Source: Patiria miniata (taxonomy: Eukaryota; Echinodermata; Asteroidea; Valvatida; Asterinidae). From it: 64,000 bases of DNA. Numbering within the stretch: the first letter of the stretch is position 1; each line of letters starts with the position of its first letter. The position numbers and the translations under genes were made by a program. This document shows positions 59,294-64,000 of the stretch, piece after piece. Below the pieces are notes generated by a model. It saw only the letters and a list, made by a program, of their open reading frames with translations. It did no database searches and was not told where the DNA came from. The stretch is taken from assembly GCF_015706575.1 (NCBI RefSeq), contig NW_024037069.1, forward strand, positions 37,407,315 through 37,471,314, in the 5' to 3' direction.

Positions 59294-61394
59294 TCATTCC
59301 TCCCAATGAAAATTGATGCCCGTCATGTTGTAAAACTGTTCATTATACGGTCGATAGAACTCGGCCAGACAGGCCCGGACACGAGGATCCACAGGATTAT
59401 GAGGGCGGCCTTTGGTTTTGCCAAGACATCTCACCTCCCCATTCTCGTCCGTTCTAAGGCAGGGAAAGCCCTTCGTCTCGTTGAAGACAAACGACTTCTC
59501 TGTCAGCGTCCTGCTAATGTGCAGGAAGTCTTGCACTTTGCCCATCTCCGCGCCGGGATTGGCCACAAGGTTTTTCCCACTGACAAACAAGAACTGGTCG
59601 AGAGGGAAATACTTCAGCCATCTCGTCAGATGCAGTGAGTACAGCCCGATGCCTATTGCGCTCCAACTCTCGTCCACGCTGCATTTTCTCGGGTCGAGCA
59701 TGGCTTTCTCCTCAAAGGGCGTGGTCTTACCCTTTTCGAGGGACTGGGCGTGGTCGGAGATGGCCCGTGCCACAGGTTCACGCACAACCAGTAGAAATTT
59801 TACGTCTTGTGACATGCGATAGATGAGCTTTGGGACTTGCGGCGTCACAAAGTAGCTGGGCGTTTTCTCCACGGTCAGTTGATTTTCATACGAGTAGGGC
59901 ATCGCCCTCCTGAAAAATAGCATCAGTAATTCTAAGGTAGTTTTGCTAGTAAGTAAAAAACCCTGCTAGGCATTTTCATGTGCTGATGTAAAATATATCA
60001 CGAAGCAGTCATAGGCAATGTTAAACCAGTCATGTTTCAGTTAACCTGCTGTTTTTTAAAATTATTATCCTTTGTCCTTAACGGCTCTGTCAAACTGATC
60101 CCTGCATTAGGTTTGTTATTTTCAAGAGTACCGCATTTTTGTCAACAATTCGGTGTGAATTCCACTATTCGGTGTGGATTTTAAAACCCGATATTCGAAA
60201 CCAACCTTAAAGCTATAGTCCATCATTTGCCGCTATTCGAAAAGTAACTGGCGTAATTATTGTTGAAAAACATACTTGGTTGAAAGATTTTGATTTAGAT
60301 TTTGAGCACTTTTGTTGCTTCAAACGAACAAAATGCACAAATTACAAATGATGGACTTTATCTTTAAGCCGCCTGTTTTTTGTGTGTGACAATAGCTAAT
60401 AGAAATATAAAGAAAACAATGGGAACATCCGTCAGCATTCAACTGCTCCATGGTCTCTGATTGTAACAACATTCACTCGTTAGCGGTCCTCTTGTTTCAT
60501 GAATAGCCTGCCCATTCAACTGATCTGAGAGATCTCATCCATTTTCTGGAGTGTTTTTGGAAAGGCCCAGTGCTCATTGAATCCTGCAAACTATACCCAA
60601 TCAATACGGAGGGCATTGCATGCAGCACCTCACTCGTCACTTTTTTGGGAGCTTCCCGAGAAATCAGATAACCGTTACTCGGTTTGAAAAAAAAATTAGG
60701 ACAACCGGATTTTGAAATCTCTGATTTTCGCCACCACTCCTTATGATGATGTGTGTGAAAACTTGTGATGACTTTTATTTAGAACTCTGGCTTACCTGTA
60801 CCACTCTAAGTCCCTTTCATAGAAACGATCGAAGAAATGCACCTCCTTCCCGCTAGCAGTAACTTCAGGGTGCGCTTTAAGGAAATTCAGCAGTGCTTGC
60901 GTTCCTCCCTTCTTGATTCCAATAATGATGACCTTCGGAAGCCGTCGTTTCCATTTACCTTGCGGTTTGAAGGCTGCCCTCTCTGGCACCAAGTCCAAAT
61001 CATCGTCCGCCTCGTCGTAAACACTTGACCACGAGGACAAAGAGGACAGATCATCTTGATTTGTCGGTGAAGGGTTTTGAGGTTGAAGGAGTTGATGAAC
61101 GAATACTGTCTGTTTCACAGCAGCAATGCCCACAGATTGTGTGGCATTCACTGAAGGTTCTGGCATTCTTGTGTTTGCTTTGATCTTGGCAAAGATTGGC
61201 ATTTTGTGGAACGACGGACTGTTCGATGTCTTCAGTTTCAGAGGTGCTTCTGTTCTGCTTTTGCAGCAGTTGAGTGAATACATGTAGGTTGATAGGATAG
61301 CCACGCAACATACCGCTACCAGTATGCCGACTCTCTTCTTGCTCAGGGAACAACAAGCCTGTCCCGGGCCAGGTGGGATCTTATCCACCGTCAT
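59294..61394 (-). CDS. HS3ST3-like: Heparan sulfate glucosamine 3-O-sulfotransferase, HS3ST3-like, copy 4 (mosaic)
   Basis: Exons 61394-60796 and 59909-59294 on the - strand; 404 residues; frame open; all PAPS and catalytic motifs present. Exon 2 encodes the same protein as copy 3. The distal part of exon 1 carries copy 1 residues ([37 protein letters not shown]). The amino-terminal part has APLKLK, as in copy 2, and the 5' flank (from 61.4 kb onward, including the TTAA MITE) also follows copy 2. The gene therefore looks like a product of unequal crossing-over or gene conversion between paralogues. Same predicted role as copy 1. Confidence 0.92.
60211..60363. mobile_element. Short TTAA-target MITE in the HS3ST3-like intron (copy 4)
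   Basis: Same insertion as 7743-7895, with TTAA on both sides. Confidence 0.85.
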
Positions 61395-61505
61395 GATCTC
61401 GAACCTGTATTCATGCAATTGGTAAAATGCAAAAATAGAAAAATGAAATCTCTTTTACACAGTTTGCAGTGTGGGAGACATCCATTGGTGTACATCATGA
61501 TTTAA

Positions 61506-62045
61506 AGCTACAGTCCATCATTTGCAGCTATTCAAAAAGTAACTGACGTAATTATTGCTGAAAAACACACTTGGTTGAAAGATAGTAAGGGGACTAAACT
61601 CCCTGTGCAATTATTCTTTCTGGCAAGCTGTCATTTTGAAGAAATATTAACGAAAGAAGGCCTTTCCAATGGTGCGTCTTAAGACACACTGTTGGAAATT
61701 GCCGTTAGTAGTTGTTTTTTTTATATTCGGCGAAGCGCGCGCAAGCGTTGGCACTATGCACACGCGCGCAGTTGCTATAATTCGTCGGATCGGTGCGCGA
61801 CATCGCATAGCTGCATTCGGCTGAGAGAATGTGTCTTGAACGCTGAATTCAGGCTCAATTCAAAACATGATTCAACAACTTTTGATATGAAATCGAGATC
61901 CTAGAATGCTGTTTTTCTCGGAATATACAGCTGAAGCTGAGCTGAAACTTCATCAGGATAGTTGTTCAGCACCCTTTGAGATTTTGAGTATGCTTGTTGC
62001 TTCAAATGAACAAAATGCACAAATTACAAATGATGGACTATACCT
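61506..62045. mobile_element. TTAA-target MITE, 540 bp, upstream of HS3ST3-like copy 4
   Basis: Same site as 15410-15950, with TTAA at 61502-61505 and 62046-62049. Confidence 0.85.
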
Positions 62046-62049
62046 TTAA

Positions 62050-62373
62050 CTCATGACATGCATGATGGGGTTTTCTTTACTCTTCCTATTCTTATTTTAG
62101 TAGGCCAAACATTACACAAAACACCACTGTCATGACTGTATGCCTGGTTTGTAACACAAAACAGAGAGAATATTTCTATGATACAATATTATTTTTCAAT
62201 TAGTAAAAAATGTGATATTGCAGCGATAGTGTTGTGTAAGGCCCTGTCAAAGGTGGGGGGTATTGATTCCTCATTATGCTTGTGGCACTGGCAGGTCATG
62301 TTTATTATTATGCAGGTAAATTATTGACATCATAATGATACATTTATTTATGTCAAAATTAGAAAAGGCGATG
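62050..62373. other. Non-coding spacer (block C)
   Basis: Equivalent to 15955-16280. No gene. Confidence 0.5.
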
Positions 62374-62736
62374 GACAAAAACATGTAGGCCTACATGTAG
62401 AACTTTGTCAAACTTTGATTTTCACATTTAGGCTTAGTTTGTAGTTTATTTTTGCTTTAGAAGCATACTCACCCTCTTTTATAGGCTAATCAGAAAGTGC
62501 TGCCTTTTTCAGATTTCTATTTTTCGTGAAATTTCCAGATTCGTTTGCACACGTTCGCGTATCAAAATTTCAACATGAAATTTCACAAAAAATAGACATC
62601 TGAAAAAGGCAGCACTTTCTGATTAGCCTTTAAAGAGGGTGAGTAAAGCAAAAATTAACTACAAATGCAAACTAGCCTAAGCCTAAATGTGACAATCAAA
62701 ATTTGACAAAGTTCTACATGTTTTTGTACATGTTCC
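62374..62736. repeat. Foldback element (block C)
   Basis: Inverted arms equivalent to 16281-16635, uninterrupted. It provides the empty site for the hAT-like insertion of block B. Confidence 0.8.
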
Positions 62737-63330
62737 AAGAGTGGCCTTTAATTACGGAGGTAGTCCAGTAAATTGGCCACATTTATGGGGCTAAGTCAAG
62801 AGCTCATGATCATGAGCTATAAACACTCCATGCTACATGTAAATGTAGGGGGATACGGTACATGCACTTGTACGCATGCACATACTATCATTTCGCTTGT
62901 ACCGTACCCCCCGCGGCGCGCTCCGAGCGAACCGAAAATCATCGCTCGATCATATACGTGCACGTTTCAAGTGTCAGGTTGGCTCAGTGCGGAAAGGGCA
63001 TATTTTTCATCATTTTGGCCTAAAAAGCGACAGAATCCACCTATCATGCCTATGTTAGTTCGGTTCTGCGCATGATACGTGAGTATGTCAAGAGATAAAG
63101 TACGGAGTACAGTCAATTGACCGGTTCCGCAATTTGACCAGTTCCGCAATTTCGGAAAACTAGCTCTCGTTTTCAGGAAGACGAAAACGCCAAGGACTTA
63201 AACTTTACCAGAGTGAACCTGGCCGCGTATTCGGCCAGCTACCACAGCCGCGCATTCAGCCGTGTCAGCCGCTTATTCATAAAGTACGGAGGCCAATAAA
63301 CAACATTATTGATATGATAAATGTTTATAT
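62737..63330. other. Non-coding; end of block C similarity
   Basis: It matches 16,636-16,990 up to about 63,105 and then changes to unrelated sequence with a doubled GACC(G/A)GTTCCGCAATTT motif (63,119-63,150). Confidence 0.5.
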
Positions 63331-64000
63331 ATTTAATGCGGATTTCATCGAGGAGTGTACCGAAAATGAAGGACGTCAGTATTATGCTTGATAGTCAGTT
63401 ATTTAGGTCTCGTGGCTTCCTATAAATTGTTTTGGTTTCAGATCTAGGGCAGCTATGAGTCACGTGATACTTGTCCTGAGAAAAGTCGTACTAAAATAGC
63501 ATTTTGCGGTAATTGTACATTTATTAAAACTTAAGTTAAATTTCGAGACAAAGTGTACCAAACAGTGTGGGAGATAAAGTCAAATCGCCGATGTCATCTT
63601 AAAGAGTGGTGTCCCGCCTACACTCTATTTTGGTTTCAGGTGTATGGGGTGTATCTGTCACGTGACAATGGCATAACATATTGGGCTTTCACCGCCAAAT
63701 TTACTCTATTTTATTATATTTAATGCGGATTTCAGGAAAAAGTGTACCGAAAATGCAACATGTCCGAATTATGTTTGATGGTCAGTTATTGAGGACTAGA
63801 GGCTTCCTATAAATTGTTTTGGTTTCAGATCTAGGGCAGCTATGAATCACGTGATACTCTTCCTGAGAAAAATCGTACTAAAATAGCATTTTGCGGTTGA
63901 ATTATGAACAACATTAAACTTAAACTTCGAGACAAAGTGTACCAAACAGTGTAGGAGAAAAATTCAAATCGCCGGTGTCATCGTAAAGAGTGGTGTCCCG
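63331..64000. repeat. Tandem repeat, about 387-bp unit with a weaker half-unit period, continuing past the window
   Basis: ATTTAATGCGGATTTCA begins units at 63331 and 63718. Within a unit, TTTTGGTTTCAG followed by TCACGTGA recurs at about 63,430, 63,628 and 63,817, which suggests a dimer of an older monomer of about 190 bp. Non-coding. Confidence 0.8.

Overview
The window is animal nuclear DNA, most likely from a marine deuterostome such as an echinoderm (a starfish would fit, but this is inferred). The evidence is spliced host genes with GT-AG introns, a vertebrate-like mitochondrial carrier, a heparan sulfate 3-O-sulfotransferase of the HS3ST3 type, and a dense load of small DNA transposons and satellites. 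There are no bacterial operons, tRNA or rRNA genes, or CRISPR arrays.

The window is built from segmental duplications. One module is repeated three times on the + strand: block A (1-17.5 kb), block B (33.3-42.6 kb) and block C (53.65-63.1 kb). Each module holds the 3' end of a thiamine-pyrophosphate carrier gene (SLC25A19, + strand), about 3 kb of non-coding DNA, a 121-bp minisatellite, nested TTAA-flanked MITEs, and a convergent two-coding-exon HS3ST3-like gene (- strand). Block A carries a further internal duplication, so there are four HS3ST3-like genes: 6826-8926, 13250-15298, 40454-42555 and 59294-61394. All four are open and keep the PAPS-binding and catalytic motifs. The fourth looks like a recombinant of the others. 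The carrier copies are partial: copy A runs off the left edge, copy B shows only its last two exons next to a satellite, and copy C is a fragment of the last exon.

Between A and B (17.87-33.15 kb) lies a satellite array of about 1.8-kb units. Each unit contains a sub-array of about 50-bp repeats. The first full unit has gained three different DNA transposons; the other units are clean empty sites. A young but broken Ty3/gypsy-like LTR element sits in the array, with an extra LTR beside it.

Between B and C (42.6-53.65 kb) is lower-copy DNA. It holds a foldback element interrupted by a hAT-like element, a 949-bp near-perfect inverted repeat with a 9-bp target duplication, a short array of 20-bp palindromes, a small SAP-domain reading frame, several MITEs, and two exons of a gene with a farnesoic acid O-methyltransferase-like domain (- strand). 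The right edge enters another tandem repeat of about 387 bp.

The carrier and the sulfotransferase have no known functional link (mitochondrial cofactor import versus Golgi heparan sulfate modification). They appear to travel together only because they lie in the same duplicated module. False duplication during assembly must be excluded for such similar blocks. Against simple haplotype duplication, the blocks differ by private insertions, minisatellite copy number and recombinant gene structure.
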